A DNA stretch of 15,781 bases from Porticoccus sp. (GCA_011049795.1 DRHD01000366.1:1-15781), one strand, 5' to 3'; positions 7,889 to 15,755 are shown, numbered from the stretch's first letter. Made by a program: numbers and translations. Notes: generated from the sequence alone by a model not told the origin.

Positions 7889-7932
7889 ATCGATTCTCGT
7901 TATTGTTATCCTAACGCTATTAAAATGTCGGA

Positions 7933-8595
7933 CTAGCCTAACAAATGCATGCCGATAGCCGCATTCAAAAACAGACCAAACCAAATGCCGTAAACCCAGG
8001 GGTGCACTCGATGAAGCGCCGCCTCAATCACGGCGTTGCCTTCATCGCTAGCTCCATTTCTCATCATCTTTCCAAACTCGACAATAAAAGGCACTAAATT
8101 TTTACGAATCATCATCCCGAAAAAAACCAAAGCAGCAAAGATAAGCATTTTATAAGCAAGCCACGGGGCACTAATCAAACTGTTATCCAGCAAGCCCATC
8201 ACCGCATAAATCACTATCGCAGCAATCACCACTACTCGTAACCACCAATCAAATTGACCCACCTTGGCCTTGGCCGCCTGATTGTCAGTGGTATACATAT
8301 AACGCACATTCACCACCCACACTGCTGCTATTAGCCAGATTGCGATTAGCAATGATGCTGAAATATTGACCACACCCAATTGACTCGCCATCTGCAAGCC
8401 AAAAGGAAAGATTAACGGCATGGCGATTTTTGGCCCCTGATCACAGGCCAACATGATTTTGAGTGCAATAGCCCGGGTCTGCGGACTCAACTCCGGTTTA
8501 GCAACATATTTACTGCCAAAAAAGGTACCCAAGTCCCCACCCAGCCAATAAACAAACGCAATGACATGGGCATATTTAAACAATAGATATTCCAC
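7933..8595 (-). CDS. Multi-pass inner-membrane protein (CopD/DUF2269-like pattern)
   Basis: 220 aa with about six hydrophobic segments. The first helix carries KYAHVIAFVYWLGGDLG near the start, with His10 in the membrane, a style seen in CopD/DUF2269-type and other small heme- or metal-linked membrane proteins. Another His (HRVHPW) lies near the last helix. The exact family is not certain. I take the GTG at 8595: GAGG lies 6 bp upstream, the protein then begins just before helix 1, and a TATAAT at 8657 would place the RNA start downstream of the alternative TTG at 8649. It is the first gene of a probable operon with the GST and the unknown gene. Confidence 0.82.
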   Translation of the reverse strand: MEYLLFKYAHVIAFVYWLGGDLGTFFGSKYVAKPELSPQTRAIALKIMLACDQGPKIAMPLIFPFGLQMASQLGVVNISASLLIAIWLIAAVWVVNVRYMYTTDNQAAKAKVGQFDWWLRVVVIAAIVIYAVMGLLDNSLISAPWLAYKMLIFAALVFFGMMIRKNLVPFIVEFGKMMRNGASDEGNAVIEAALHRVHPWVYGIWFGLFLNAAIGMHLLG

Positions 8596-8656
8596 AAAAG
8601 ACCTCGGCCGTTCGACGACAATGTGTTGTAAATAAGCCCCGCAACCCAATTGACCT

Positions 8657-8662
8657 ATTATA
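8657..8662 (-). promoter_or_regulatory. Candidate -10 box for the 8595-6473 operon
   Basis: On the minus strand this is a perfect TATAAT, 62 bp upstream of the GTG at 8595, in very A/T-rich DNA. A TTTATT at 17-bp spacing is a weak -35. It argues against use of the TTG start at 8649. Confidence 0.45.
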
Positions 8663-8839
8663 TTATCTTTATATCTTTTAAATAAAGCACGAATAAGTCG
8701 AGCAGGCAGGCCGAGCCCTGAATGAATACCAGAGGGTATGCCACAGAAGCAGCTTAATCATTGATAAATATCAGTTTTCTTTGAAATTGATAGAGGGGTC
8801 GACAGGTCTGAAAAACAGGGAGAAACTAAAGAAACCTGA

Positions 8840-9322
8840 TTACTCTGGCCCAGAGATATCCTCAAGCATCCTTTCCAGGCCATTGGCCAACTGCGAGGCT
8901 TCACCCTCCGGCAAGCTACTCACTAAACGGTCCACATGCGAGGCCGCCTGAGGTAATAACTGCTGAAACAATTTCCGTCCTTTGCTACTGATCCAGACTT
9001 CAATAGCCCGACTATCCGCCTGGGCAGGTTTTCGCTGCACCAAGCCATCCCGCTGCATTTGATCGACCACACGGCTAATCACGGCCTGCTCAGCCCCGGC
9101 CATTTCAGCCAACTCACCCACCCGGCAGCCATCCATCACCGTCAGTATTGATAACACCTGCCACCGGGAAATAGTCAGCCCGTAGGGTCGCAGCTCCTTT
9201 AGCCATAGTTGATTGATTTTGCTGGTCAGGCGATTCATCAAATAAGGCAGCAAATCTACCGCTGAGGGCATAGCGGTATTTTCGGATAGGTTGAAATTAC
9301 TTGTTTTGCTGGAATCGGTCAT
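8840..9322 (-). CDS. MarR-family transcriptional regulator
   Basis: 160 aa from ATG at 9322 (a TTG two codons earlier is the alternative). It has the winged helix-turn-helix of the family: SRWQVLSIL (about 53-61), VGELAEMAGAEQAVISRVVDQMQRDGLV (68-95) with the recognition helix near 78-90, and the wing DSRAIEVWIS (103-112) with the typical DxR. Helices at both ends form the dimer interface. MarR proteins are usually repressors released by small aromatic or hydrophobic ligands or by oxidation; one Cys (C66) is present. It is divergent from the DUF169 gene, with a perfect palindrome between them that is the obvious operator. It could also act on the membrane protein-GST operon downstream. Confidence 0.94.
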   Translation of the reverse strand: MTDSSKTSNFNLSENTAMPSAVDLLPYLMNRLTSKINQLWLKELRPYGLTISRWQVLSILTVMDGCRVGELAEMAGAEQAVISRVVDQMQRDGLVQRKPAQADSRAIEVWISSKGRKLFQQLLPQAASHVDRLVSSLPEGEASQLANGLERMLEDISGPE

Positions 9323-9396
9323 AAACAAAGGAGCATAATAAAAATCACAATTGTACAGATCGCGGCAAGAAATAGTGGCTTAGAATAAAAAAAACA

Positions 9397-9425
9397 TTGT
9401 TATATGTAATTACATATAATATAAA
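9397..9425 (+). promoter_or_regulatory. Promoter of the DUF169 gene
   Basis: A -35 TTGTTA (9397-9402) and -10 TATAAA (9420-9425) are separated by exactly 17 bp, giving an RNA start near 9432 and a leader of about 50 nt. The palindrome at 9400-9419 fills the spacer. Confidence 0.6.
9400..9419. promoter_or_regulatory. 20-bp perfect palindrome, probable MarR operator
   Basis: TTATATGTAATTACATATAA is identical to its own reverse complement. It sits between divergent marR-type and DUF169 genes and fills the -35/-10 spacer, where a bound dimer would block RNA polymerase. Length and A/T-rich symmetry suit MarR operators. Binding is inferred. Confidence 0.7.
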
Positions 9426-9482
9426 GTAGTCATTATTTAAACAACCACTGGTTTAAGCAACCACTGATAGAGTATTACAGTT

Positions 9483-10502
9483 ATGAACATTCAAGGCATT
9501 TGCGAAGTACTCGACGGCAAGGTTCGCGGCAAGCCCGTCGCCATCACCAAATTTATCGATGAAATCCCCGCCAGCTATGACGGCATCAAAGTGGACCCCT
9601 GCCAGATCCTGCGTCACGCCATGGATGACGGCAAACGCGTTTACTTCGATCGCGAGCATCAGGACTGTATTCATGGCGCTTATATTACCGGCGTGCATGA
9701 AGGCAACGAGCAAATTCAATCAGGCCGACTGCTGACCGACTATATTCCCGCTTACAACATTGATGCCGCCTATACCTTTAACTCCGGTGAATATATTTTG
9801 CCGCAAGGCACGGTAAAAGGTTTTGGCGCCGCGCCTTTGGACGATGTACCGGAAGGCTGCGAGATCGACTGGATTGTGGTGGTGTGCACACCCGCCGTGG
9901 CGGGGATGGTCGCCTCTGCCCGGGCTGTTAAAGATGGCACTCGCCCGGATACCGCCGCTGGTAATTCCTACTGTAGCGATATGTTTGTTAGCCCCTTCTA
10001 TAACGACAACGTTATCATGACCCCTGGTGATGTCGGTGGTCGCAACAACAACAAACTGAAGGAGAGCGAATTATTTGTCATCATCCCTGCTAAATGGGCA
10101 GACGGCATTATCGACATTCTCGGCGCCACTCCCGATGTAAAAGGTATTTTTGAAGCCACACGCCCCGCCGACTCCGTCTACTGGGATAAACAAAAAGCCA
10201 AAAAAGAACGGGCCGCTAACCGCACCGACAAAGTCTCGCAACTAGCCAAAGACAAATACGGCCTCGAAATCAGCATGGAATGGGATATTGAAGCACTAGA
10301 AACCATCGCCAAAGCGCCAAAGTTTGTGCGCAAATTTGCGGTTAGTAATGTCGAGGACTTTGCCGAAGAGCAAAACCACAAACGCATCACCGTTGCAATT
10401 GTACAAGAACAAGCCGATAGCGCTGGCATGGGTAAGTTTATGAAGCAAGCCGAGGGCAGCAAATTAGGAAAGGTAATGGGTTTATTTAAGCGGGGTAAAT
10501 AA
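9483..10502 (+). CDS. DUF169 (ArCR, COG2043) protein with C-terminal PCP_red-like domain
   Basis: 339 aa, cytoplasmic. Residues 1-230 match the DUF169 pattern: an early GKPVAI, C40 in the CQILRHA segment, C62 in DCIHGAY, then a highly conserved-looking block AGNSYCSD (159-166, C164), PFYND and PGDVGGR (181-187), then an IPxxW strand. A charged linker (232-262) leads to MEWDIEALETIAKAPKFVRKF and following residues (265-310), which resemble PCP_red, the small domain of the light-independent protochlorophyllide reductase (BchB/ChlB) C-terminus. DUF169 has no established function known to me; the spaced cysteines suggest a metal or cofactor. It is divergent from a MarR gene, with the operator inside its promoter, so it is likely repressed by that regulator. 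Confidence 0.88.
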   Translation: MNIQGICEVLDGKVRGKPVAITKFIDEIPASYDGIKVDPCQILRHAMDDGKRVYFDREHQDCIHGAYITGVHEGNEQIQSGRLLTDYIPAYNIDAAYTFNSGEYILPQGTVKGFGAAPLDDVPEGCEIDWIVVVCTPAVAGMVASARAVKDGTRPDTAAGNSYCSDMFVSPFYNDNVIMTPGDVGGRNNNKLKESELFVIIPAKWADGIIDILGATPDVKGIFEATRPADSVYWDKQKAKKERAANRTDKVSQLAKDKYGLEISMEWDIEALETIAKAPKFVRKFAVSNVEDFAEEQNHKRITVAIVQEQADSAGMGKFMKQAEGSKLGKVMGLFKRGK

Positions 10503-10808
10503 CGTGCCTTAGCTCAACACCCAACCCGTCAAGCCCGAAATTAATGCCAACCCAAATCGTACAGACCGCTCTTAATTTGAGCGCACTATTTATGGTGAAT
10601 ACCTGCTTAAACATCAACTACGGACGACAATAAACCAGGAATCTTTCGAGGCCTGGAACTCCGAAGTTCCAATGGCTGCCGCTCAACAATTACAAAAATG
10701 TGCGCCGTGAGACCTGATCCTCATTCTCTAATAGGCGAAACTAATCGGATGACCTTGCTTTTCCAAAAGCCGTAAATACCAGATCAATCGGATTGGGGTT
10801 GTCGACAA
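10503..10808. other. Intergenic region without a gene
   Basis: This is 306 bp between the DUF169 and cfa stops, which converge. No ORF with a start and ribosome site is convincing. It holds a hairpin TGGAACT-CCGA-AGTTCCA (10654-10671) without a T tail, a weak hairpin CGCTC/GAGCG at 10567-10583, and a 12-bp palindrome GTTGTCGACAAC (10798-10809) overlapping the cfa stop. It may contain decayed coding DNA, but I cannot identify it. Confidence 0.6.
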
Positions 10809-11957
10809 CTACCGCTGATAACCCCCCTCAATCCCGTATGGCGACAACAGCAATTGATAAAGTTGTAACTCTCTCGCGCGAAACATGCCAGCACAACTTA
10901 ACAGGTAGAACTGCCACATCCGATAAAATCCATCGCTGTAATTGTCGCTGATTGACGGCCAATTATTTTTGAAATTAGCAAACCAGGCCATTAGCGTTTT
11001 ATCGTAATTGGCACTCAAGTTATGTACATCTTCAATCACAAAATTATTTTCTATGGCTGACGATAACTGGGTAAGGGATGGTATATAACCTTGCGGGAAA
11101 ATATATTTAACGATCCAGTCTTGCTGAAAATCAGAATGATTGTTGCCGATAGAGTGCAACAAAAATAATCCGTCTTCTTTTAAGCAATTACGCATTTTTT
11201 CCATAAAAACAGAATAATATTTTGGCCCCACATGTTCGATCATACCCATACTGACAACACGGTCATATTGGCCGCTATGATCACGGTAATCTTCGAGGAT
11301 AAATTTAACGGGCAGGTCAGCGTAACGCTGGTTAGCGTAATTGACTTGTTCGGTTGAGACATTGACACCGGTAACCTTGACACCATAATGTTCTGCGGCA
11401 AAACCGGCAAAGCTTCCCCAGCCGGATCCGCAATCGAGTATGCTCATACCGGGTTTTAAGGCTAATTTTTTACAAATTAGATCAAGTTTATCTTCCTGGG
11501 CTTGTAACAGTGTGGTGGCACCGCCATCCCACCAGCCACAGGTATAGGTCATTCTTTCGTCTAACATACTGGCATAGAGATGATTGTCTAAATCATAATG
11601 CTTTATGGCGATATTGTAAGCTTGCGAGGCTCGCCCCAGCGGTTGAACCCTAGCTTTCAAATAATTGAAAATGTCGCTTAAACTAATCGACGGCTTAGCA
11701 TTGCGGCGACGATGCCTGATTAGTTTTTCTATAAGCTCATCAATAGCCGCGCAATCCCACCAGCCTTCCACGTAGCTTTCACCGAGGCCAAGATCACCAT
11801 TACGAATTAACCGTGAGTAAAATTTCTGATTGACTATTTGTGGCGAACAGTTAATAGCTTCATTGGTTTTAATGCCGGCGGCTAAAAACGCTTGTTCGAC
11901 TACTGATTGAAATGATGAGGCTATTAATCTATTTTCTTCTAAAAATACGCTAGCCAT
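10809..11957 (-). CDS. cfa: Cyclopropane-fatty-acyl-phospholipid synthase
   Basis: 382 aa, the same length as the E. coli enzyme. It transfers a methylene from S-adenosylmethionine across the cis double bond of membrane phospholipid acyl chains, acting at the inner membrane surface. SAM-binding motif I is LDCGSGWGSFAG (174-185). The known active-site residues all have counterparts: C140 (E. coli C139), E241 (E239), H268 (H266), Y318 (Y317) and C355 (C354). The start at 11957 is fixed by AAGGAGAG six bases upstream; the in-frame codons before it contain that ribosome site. Single gene. In E. coli, cfa is induced in stationary phase; here a TTGACA lies upstream at 12016-12021 (minus strand) but no clear -10 goes with it. 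Confidence 0.96.
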   Translation of the reverse strand: MASVFLEENRLIASSFQSVVEQAFLAAGIKTNEAINCSPQIVNQKFYSRLIRNGDLGLGESYVEGWWDCAAIDELIEKLIRHRRRNAKPSISLSDIFNYLKARVQPLGRASQAYNIAIKHYDLDNHLYASMLDERMTYTCGWWDGGATTLLQAQEDKLDLICKKLALKPGMSILDCGSGWGSFAGFAAEHYGVKVTGVNVSTEQVNYANQRYADLPVKFILEDYRDHSGQYDRVVSMGMIEHVGPKYYSVFMEKMRNCLKEDGLFLLHSIGNNHSDFQQDWIVKYIFPQGYIPSLTQLSSAIENNFVIEDVHNLSANYDKTLMAWFANFKNNWPSISDNYSDGFYRMWQFYLLSCAGMFRARELQLYQLLLSPYGIEGGYQR

Positions 11958-12471
11958 TAACACTCTCCTTAATGTTTCCAAAAGATTTCTAATTACTTGT
12001 TATTCATATAGCCATTGTCAAAGCTCAGAATTCAATAAAAAGATGGTGCTTAGTAATAGACTGCGTATATCAATGTTCTTATTGGGTTAAAGCATCTGTT
12101 ATACACTTATTTTTAAAAAAGTTAAAGTTGGCAATAAAGGAGAGTGGTGGATAAACACATACCCACGAGCGACTCAATGCGGGGATAGACCAGGCTAAGC
12201 TAGGCAGAATAAAATATCTAAAGTCTCAAAAGGATCAAGAGTGAGCCTAAAAGCTAAACTCTAGCTTATGTCTCCTCCATCATTGCCAGCGGACCCATTT
12301 ATCTTAAATAAAAGAATCTGGAGCACTACCACAGTTGGTGACCTGTCAAATTTGATATGAACCCATTGCCGTAAAGTGCCAAGTAAAGCCTGAGTTGATA
12401 CAAATAACACCATCGTACCATTGGCCGCTTTACGTTATGCTGGTAATCCACCCCGATTATTAGCGCTGCAC
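11958..12471. other. Intergenic region, possible decayed gene
   Basis: This is 514 bp between the divergent cfa and YkgJ-like genes. It must hold the cfa promoter (a TTGACA on the minus strand at 12016-12021 is a candidate -35). On the plus strand two strong ribosome-site-like sequences precede very short reading frames: AAAGGAG before GTG 12147 (13 codons, stop 12186-12188) and AAAAGGA before GTG 12241 (7 codons). They may be leader peptides or scraps of a lost gene. A hairpin AAGCTA/TAGCTT (12251-12267) has no T tail. Nothing else is recognisable. Confidence 0.5.
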
Positions 12472-12765
12472 ATGACGATCAAAGCCACCAACCTACCCAA
12501 TAACGCAGCGGTTAGCTGCTTTAGCTGCAAAGCCTGCTGCTGCCGGCTTGAAGTCATTCTGATCACCGATACTGGCGTACCTAAAAAACATATCGACATC
12601 GATCAATGGGGAGGAGAAGTGATGGCGCGATTAGACGATGGCTGGTGCTCAGCCTTAGATCGGGACACGATGATGTGTACTATCTATGAACAGCGGCCCT
12701 GGGTCTGTCGAGAGTTTGAAACGGGCTCTTATGAGTGTTTAGTTGAACGTGCAGAACACCTGTAA
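12472..12765 (+). CDS. YkgJ-type cysteine-cluster protein (CxxCxxCC, PF03692-like)
   Basis: 97 aa with nine cysteines. The signature is C16-x2-C19-x2-C22-C23-C24, followed by C59, C69 in the MMCTIYEQRPWVCREF block, C79 and C89. This is the usual layout of the YkgJ/Fe-S or zinc-chelating family: a N-terminal CxxCxxCC, a CxxY..RP..CR block and a short length. Its precise function is unknown; a metal or Fe-S cluster is predicted. The ATG at 12472 gives the typical length, though the ribosome site is poor. A TTG at 12421 would add 17 atypical residues. It is a single plus-strand gene, 13 bp from the stop of the convergent membrane gene, with no clear terminator between them. Confidence 0.87.
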   Translation: MTIKATNLPNNAAVSCFSCKACCCRLEVILITDTGVPKKHIDIDQWGGEVMARLDDGWCSALDRDTMMCTIYEQRPWVCREFETGSYECLVERAEHL

Positions 12766-12778
12766 AAACCACTGATTC

Positions 12779-13546
12779 TCAACGAGTCGTTCTTAATGTT
12801 GGCGACAAGCGCAGCAACCTTGGCTTAATCAATAACGCTATAACAACAATCACTGTCGCCACGGTCATCACCATCATCAGGCTCGCAGGCTCACCTTTCG
12901 AAGCATTATAAAAAGCCCAAGGGGTGCACAACATCCCAAAGGCATTCACTATCGTGGTAAAACCATGCATCGATTGCGCATGCGTCGATTGCAAAATACC
13001 AAAAAAATACACAGTTAAAAACGCGGAGACAAAAGGAAAAAAGGCCACCGGATCGCCAACCGCCCAATAAAGACTAAAGGAGGAAACCACACCCAGGGAA
13101 CCGCGCATACTCTCCTTCGGCCAATCCATTAAATACATGATTGAAAAAGCTATCGCAGCAAAAAAAGCCGCCATCACTATCCACGTATACTGACCAACAT
13201 AAGCCGTAATATTTAACGCTATCGACAAACAAATACAACTGCTAAACAACCAATCGCAAAAAGATGGCGGTAATCCTGTGAGATACCAGCGGTCAAACGT
13301 ATTGTCAGCAACCTCAAAGGCGCTGCCCACCATCATTACAATGGCGCTGTAATACAACAATGCAGGTGCATATAATACCTGTTGCAAATAATCCCAATAG
13401 TGGTGAACCGCCGCGATTAAAAATAACGGTGATAATAAAGTAAACAGATGTGAACCTAACACCCAAGTCGCCGTGCCTTTTGGAAGATCAATCTCGGCGG
13501 CAATTTTCTGCCAAGGTTTAATGACGTTAACTATATTTTCATTCAT
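12779..13546 (-). CDS. Uncharacterised 7-TM membrane protein
   Basis: 255 aa with about seven membrane segments (roughly 27-47, 55-76, 95-115, 119-140, 150-185 as one or two, 196-212, 222-241) and short loops; no signal peptide. I do not know the family. Ionisable residues cluster at membrane borders: H33, HHYWD (48-52), E78/D81/D85 in the segment after TM2, and HAQSMH (189-194). Such a set could bind a metal or take part in lipid chemistry, but it does not match a motif I can name with confidence. ATG at 13546; the ribosome site is weak (AGG about 12 bp upstream). It follows another 7-TM gene by 41 bp and is the last gene of a probable three-gene unit. Confidence 0.82.
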   Translation of the reverse strand: MNENIVNVIKPWQKIAAEIDLPKGTATWVLGSHLFTLLSPLFLIAAVHHYWDYLQQVLYAPALLYYSAIVMMVGSAFEVADNTFDRWYLTGLPPSFCDWLFSSCICLSIALNITAYVGQYTWIVMAAFFAAIAFSIMYLMDWPKESMRGSLGVVSSFSLYWAVGDPVAFFPFVSAFLTVYFFGILQSTHAQSMHGFTTIVNAFGMLCTPWAFYNASKGEPASLMMVMTVATVIVVIALLIKPRLLRLSPTLRTTR

Positions 13547-13587
13547 AGTAATAATTACCTATCACCAAAATTAATCAACCGACAAAC

Positions 13588-14409
13588 CTAACGCGGAAGA
13601 TGAGCAGCTTTAAGATAAGGGTCATTTTCAGGATCTTCCGAGACATAACCGCCACATCGTGGCAGGCCAAAAAACATCGACGGAATCTTTCGTGCTATCA
13701 AGTGTTTCTCTGTTGACCACGGGGCCGGCATCCGCATCATGATACAAGCACCGGTTAAAGCCAGTGTTTGCAGCGCAATAAAGATGACATAATTTTCATA
13801 GAGCGCAAAGAAAATTAACGTGATCGTCACATTCGGCACATGGGTTACCGCCACTTTCAAGCCAATGGAGTAAAGGGTGTCGTGCTCAGGAGAAATGTAA
13901 ATATCCCAGAACATATCCATTAAAAACCACTGCCAAAAAGTTAGCGCCACGTACACAAAAGCATAAATTTGCCAAGTAGCCCATTCGCCGCCACCTGCCA
14001 TGACAGCGATATGCCACCAGGATAAAAATACCTGACCACTGGCAGTTCCCCACAACACACCAAATAAAATTTGTGGAAACAAATCTAGCTTACGATCAAA
14101 TCTAACGGTAAATCGCCCCCACACCCCCCAGTAGGAAAATAAAATCCATGCAAACAGACCCACAACCCAGTACCACCAGCTATCAGTTTCCATTTGCTGC
14201 GCTGTAGCTATCGGGTTAGCAAGCACCATATCCCATACACCAAAATACCAACCCATAAGATAGGCCAGACAAAAATAGAGTACGGCGCGGTTCCATGCCG
14301 CCATCGGGCTGTATTCTTCGTTATCGACATTGCGGTAACGGCTTAAATATAGCACCAGTGATAAACACATAAAGACTGCTATTACACCAGCAATAATGGC
14401 CTGCGACAT
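13588..14409 (-). CDS. Uncharacterised Trp-rich 7-TM membrane protein
   Basis: 273 aa with seven hydrophobic segments (about 4-21, 41-63, 78-98, 111-131, 147-167, 184-206 and 207-226) and a polar C-terminal tail of about 45 residues. It has 18 tryptophans (6.6 percent), many at helix ends. Notable points are W131-W132-H133 within a helix, D165/D169 in FLMDMFWDIY, then SPEHD (173-177) and HVPN (190-193). These look conserved, as in an intramembrane enzyme or ligand-binding protein, but no family is recognised. The ATG at 14409 follows AAGGGGG at good spacing. It lies 89 bp after the SDR gene and 41 bp before a second 7-TM gene. Confidence 0.85.
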   Translation of the reverse strand: MSQAIIAGVIAVFMCLSLVLYLSRYRNVDNEEYSPMAAWNRAVLYFCLAYLMGWYFGVWDMVLANPIATAQQMETDSWWYWVVGLFAWILFSYWGVWGRFTVRFDRKLDLFPQILFGVLWGTASGQVFLSWWHIAVMAGGGEWATWQIYAFVYVALTFWQWFLMDMFWDIYISPEHDTLYSIGLKVAVTHVPNVTITLIFFALYENYVIFIALQTLALTGACIMMRMPAPWSTEKHLIARKIPSMFFGLPRCGGYVSEDPENDPYLKAAHLPR

Positions 14410-14498
14410 GACACCCCCTTACACCCTTAAATCAGTTATTTGAATTATTTCACCCAGTTTAACAAAGCTGCCTGTTAAGGTGGTTTAAGATTTCAGTG

Positions 14499-15419
14499 CT
14501 ATTCAACCACCGGTGCCAACTCAGCATAACTCACACCGGTAATATCCTCACTCAATCGCCACACTTGTTTACGGGCCTCAGTATTTTCTGCCGTTTCTCC
14601 CATCGCTTTTTCCTTTGCATGTTCAAAATATTTGCCGGTCACGCCTTCGGCCTGCTGTGATGACGCTAAATAAATATGACTCCGCGCCCCTTTCTCCGGT
14701 GTATTTAAGCCCAGTATGGAGCCCAGGCCAAATACCATAGTAGCCCCTAATTTAAAAACACCCCGCATATTGCGATAGATCGTCGTATTAATAAAATAAC
14801 CGGGAGACACCGCATTAATCGTGACATTGAAAGGTTCAAGTCGTGGCGCCAATTCCTGCATCATATAAATATTACAGATCTTGGCCCGGTGGTAAGCCTG
14901 AAAAGCCGCGTTATTTGAAAACGTTTTACCACCCCAGATTTTTTCGTTATTGAAATCATCAAAATCGATACCGGGACCCGCTTTATGAGCATCAGACGAT
15001 ATATTAATAATGCGCGCAGGTGCGCTGCTCTTTAAAAGATCCAGCAATAAATTTGTCAGCAGGAAATGTCCAAGGTGACACGTTGCCACATGCATTTCAT
15101 AGCCGTCCACACTCAAACGACGTACCGGGTCAGTAATACCGGCATTGTTGATTAATACGTGCAAAACCTCGTAACGGCTATTGATGTCCGCCGCTAAAGC
15201 TCTAACCTGCGCCATAGAAGATAAATCACAGTAGATAAACTCAGCCGTCGGCTTACCAGTAATCGCATTTACCTCATCTCTGGCACGAGTACCACATTCC
15301 CCCTCCCAATCCACCAGAATCAACTTCTCTATACCCTGCTCAGCAAGCGCTCGCGCAGTCACCAAACCCATGCCACGGGCACCACCGGTAATCAAACACA
15401 CTTTACCTTGCATCAACAT
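14499..15419 (-). CDS. Short-chain dehydrogenase/reductase, retinol dehydrogenase/POR-like
   Basis: 306 aa from the ATG at 15419, which has AGAGG seven bases upstream; the GTG at 15434 would read through that ribosome site. Counting from 15434: cofactor motif TGGARGMG (16-23), D70 in CDLSS, NNAG (96-99), catalytic Ser in INISSDAH (143-150), Y181 and K185 (YHRAK), and SPG (210-212). The long segment between Ser and Tyr (DFDDFNNEKIW type) is typical of the retinol dehydrogenase/WWOX/protochlorophyllide reductase group, which reduces or oxidises hydrophobic alcohols and carbonyls with NADP(H). The substrate is unknown. It is the first gene of a probable unit with two 7-TM proteins, which may supply the membrane part of the same pathway. 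Confidence 0.93.
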   Translation of the reverse strand: MLMQGKVCLITGGARGMGLVTARALAEQGIEKLILVDWEGECGTRARDEVNAITGKPTAEFIYCDLSSMAQVRALAADINSRYEVLHVLINNAGITDPVRRLSVDGYEMHVATCHLGHFLLTNLLLDLLKSSAPARIINISSDAHKAGPGIDFDDFNNEKIWGGKTFSNNAAFQAYHRAKICNIYMMQELAPRLEPFNVTINAVSPGYFINTTIYRNMRGVFKLGATMVFGLGSILGLNTPEKGARSHIYLASSQQAEGVTGKYFEHAKEKAMGETAENTEARKQVWRLSEDITGVSYAELAPVVE

Positions 15420-15490
15420 CAACCTACCTCTCACTGAGTTTAAACATATTAGTTAGTGTCCATCCAGAAATTGCCAGTTTTTACTTTCTC

Positions 15491-15755
15491 GTCATTCCCG
15501 CGTACAAGGTGAATTGCAGCGCAAGAGAGGGGGCCCTGGGGTAGGCTGGGATCTAGTTTTTTCGGGCCTGCGGCCCCATAGATTCCCGCCTTCGCGCACT
15601 GCCGTCCGTAATAATCATCGCTTACGTGTATTGCTGTTCGGTTAAGTTTTTAACCCTGTGGAGTACGGGTGGTTTTGGCGTTTTGCGGCGCTAAGGCGTT
15701 GGGTGGGGGTTGCGGAATAGTCGGGGCTGGAGCCGTGGCGGTTTTGAGAGGGCCT
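15491..15755. repeat. Repeat-rich intergenic DNA with ATTCCCGC motifs
   Basis: GTCATTCCCGCG (15491-15502), GGGATCTAG (15548-15556) and AGATTCCCGCCTTCGCG (15580-15596) are parts of the common gammaproteobacterial repeat built on CGTCATTCCCGCG...GCGGGAATC. A GGGCC-TGC-GGCCC hairpin lies at 15564-15576. No coding frame or transposase is seen from 15420 to the window end. Confidence 0.5.

Noticed and set aside
7889..7984. Long start of the GST at 7984
   Set aside because: It would overlap the preceding gene by 52 bp and put 32 foreign residues before the conserved thioredoxin-fold start.
8596..8780. N-terminal extension of the membrane protein upstream of 8595
   Set aside because: The frame is open for about 55 codons, but it overlaps a TATAAT box, lacks a ribosome site, and the GTG at 8595 with GAGG begins right at helix 1.
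5417..10502. A photosynthesis or bacteriochlorophyll gene cluster
   Set aside because: Only domain likenesses (NOL-like SDR, PCP_red-like tail) are present; no bch, puf or crt genes are seen.
10567..10592. Hairpin after the DUF169 gene as its terminator
   Set aside because: Only 5 bp of stem, a 7-nt loop and a broken T tract; too weak to call.
10654..10671. TGGAACT/AGTTCCA hairpin as an insertion-sequence end or integron site
   Set aside because: No transposase or integrase fragment and no partner repeat or target duplication nearby.
12251..12267. AAGCTA/TAGCTT hairpin as a terminator or riboswitch piece
   Set aside because: No T tail, no gene just upstream, and no conserved RNA motif recognised.
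15557..15576. GGGCC/GGCCC hairpin next to a T run as a terminator
   Set aside because: The T run precedes the hairpin on the plus strand and becomes A on the minus strand, so neither direction has a hairpin followed by T.
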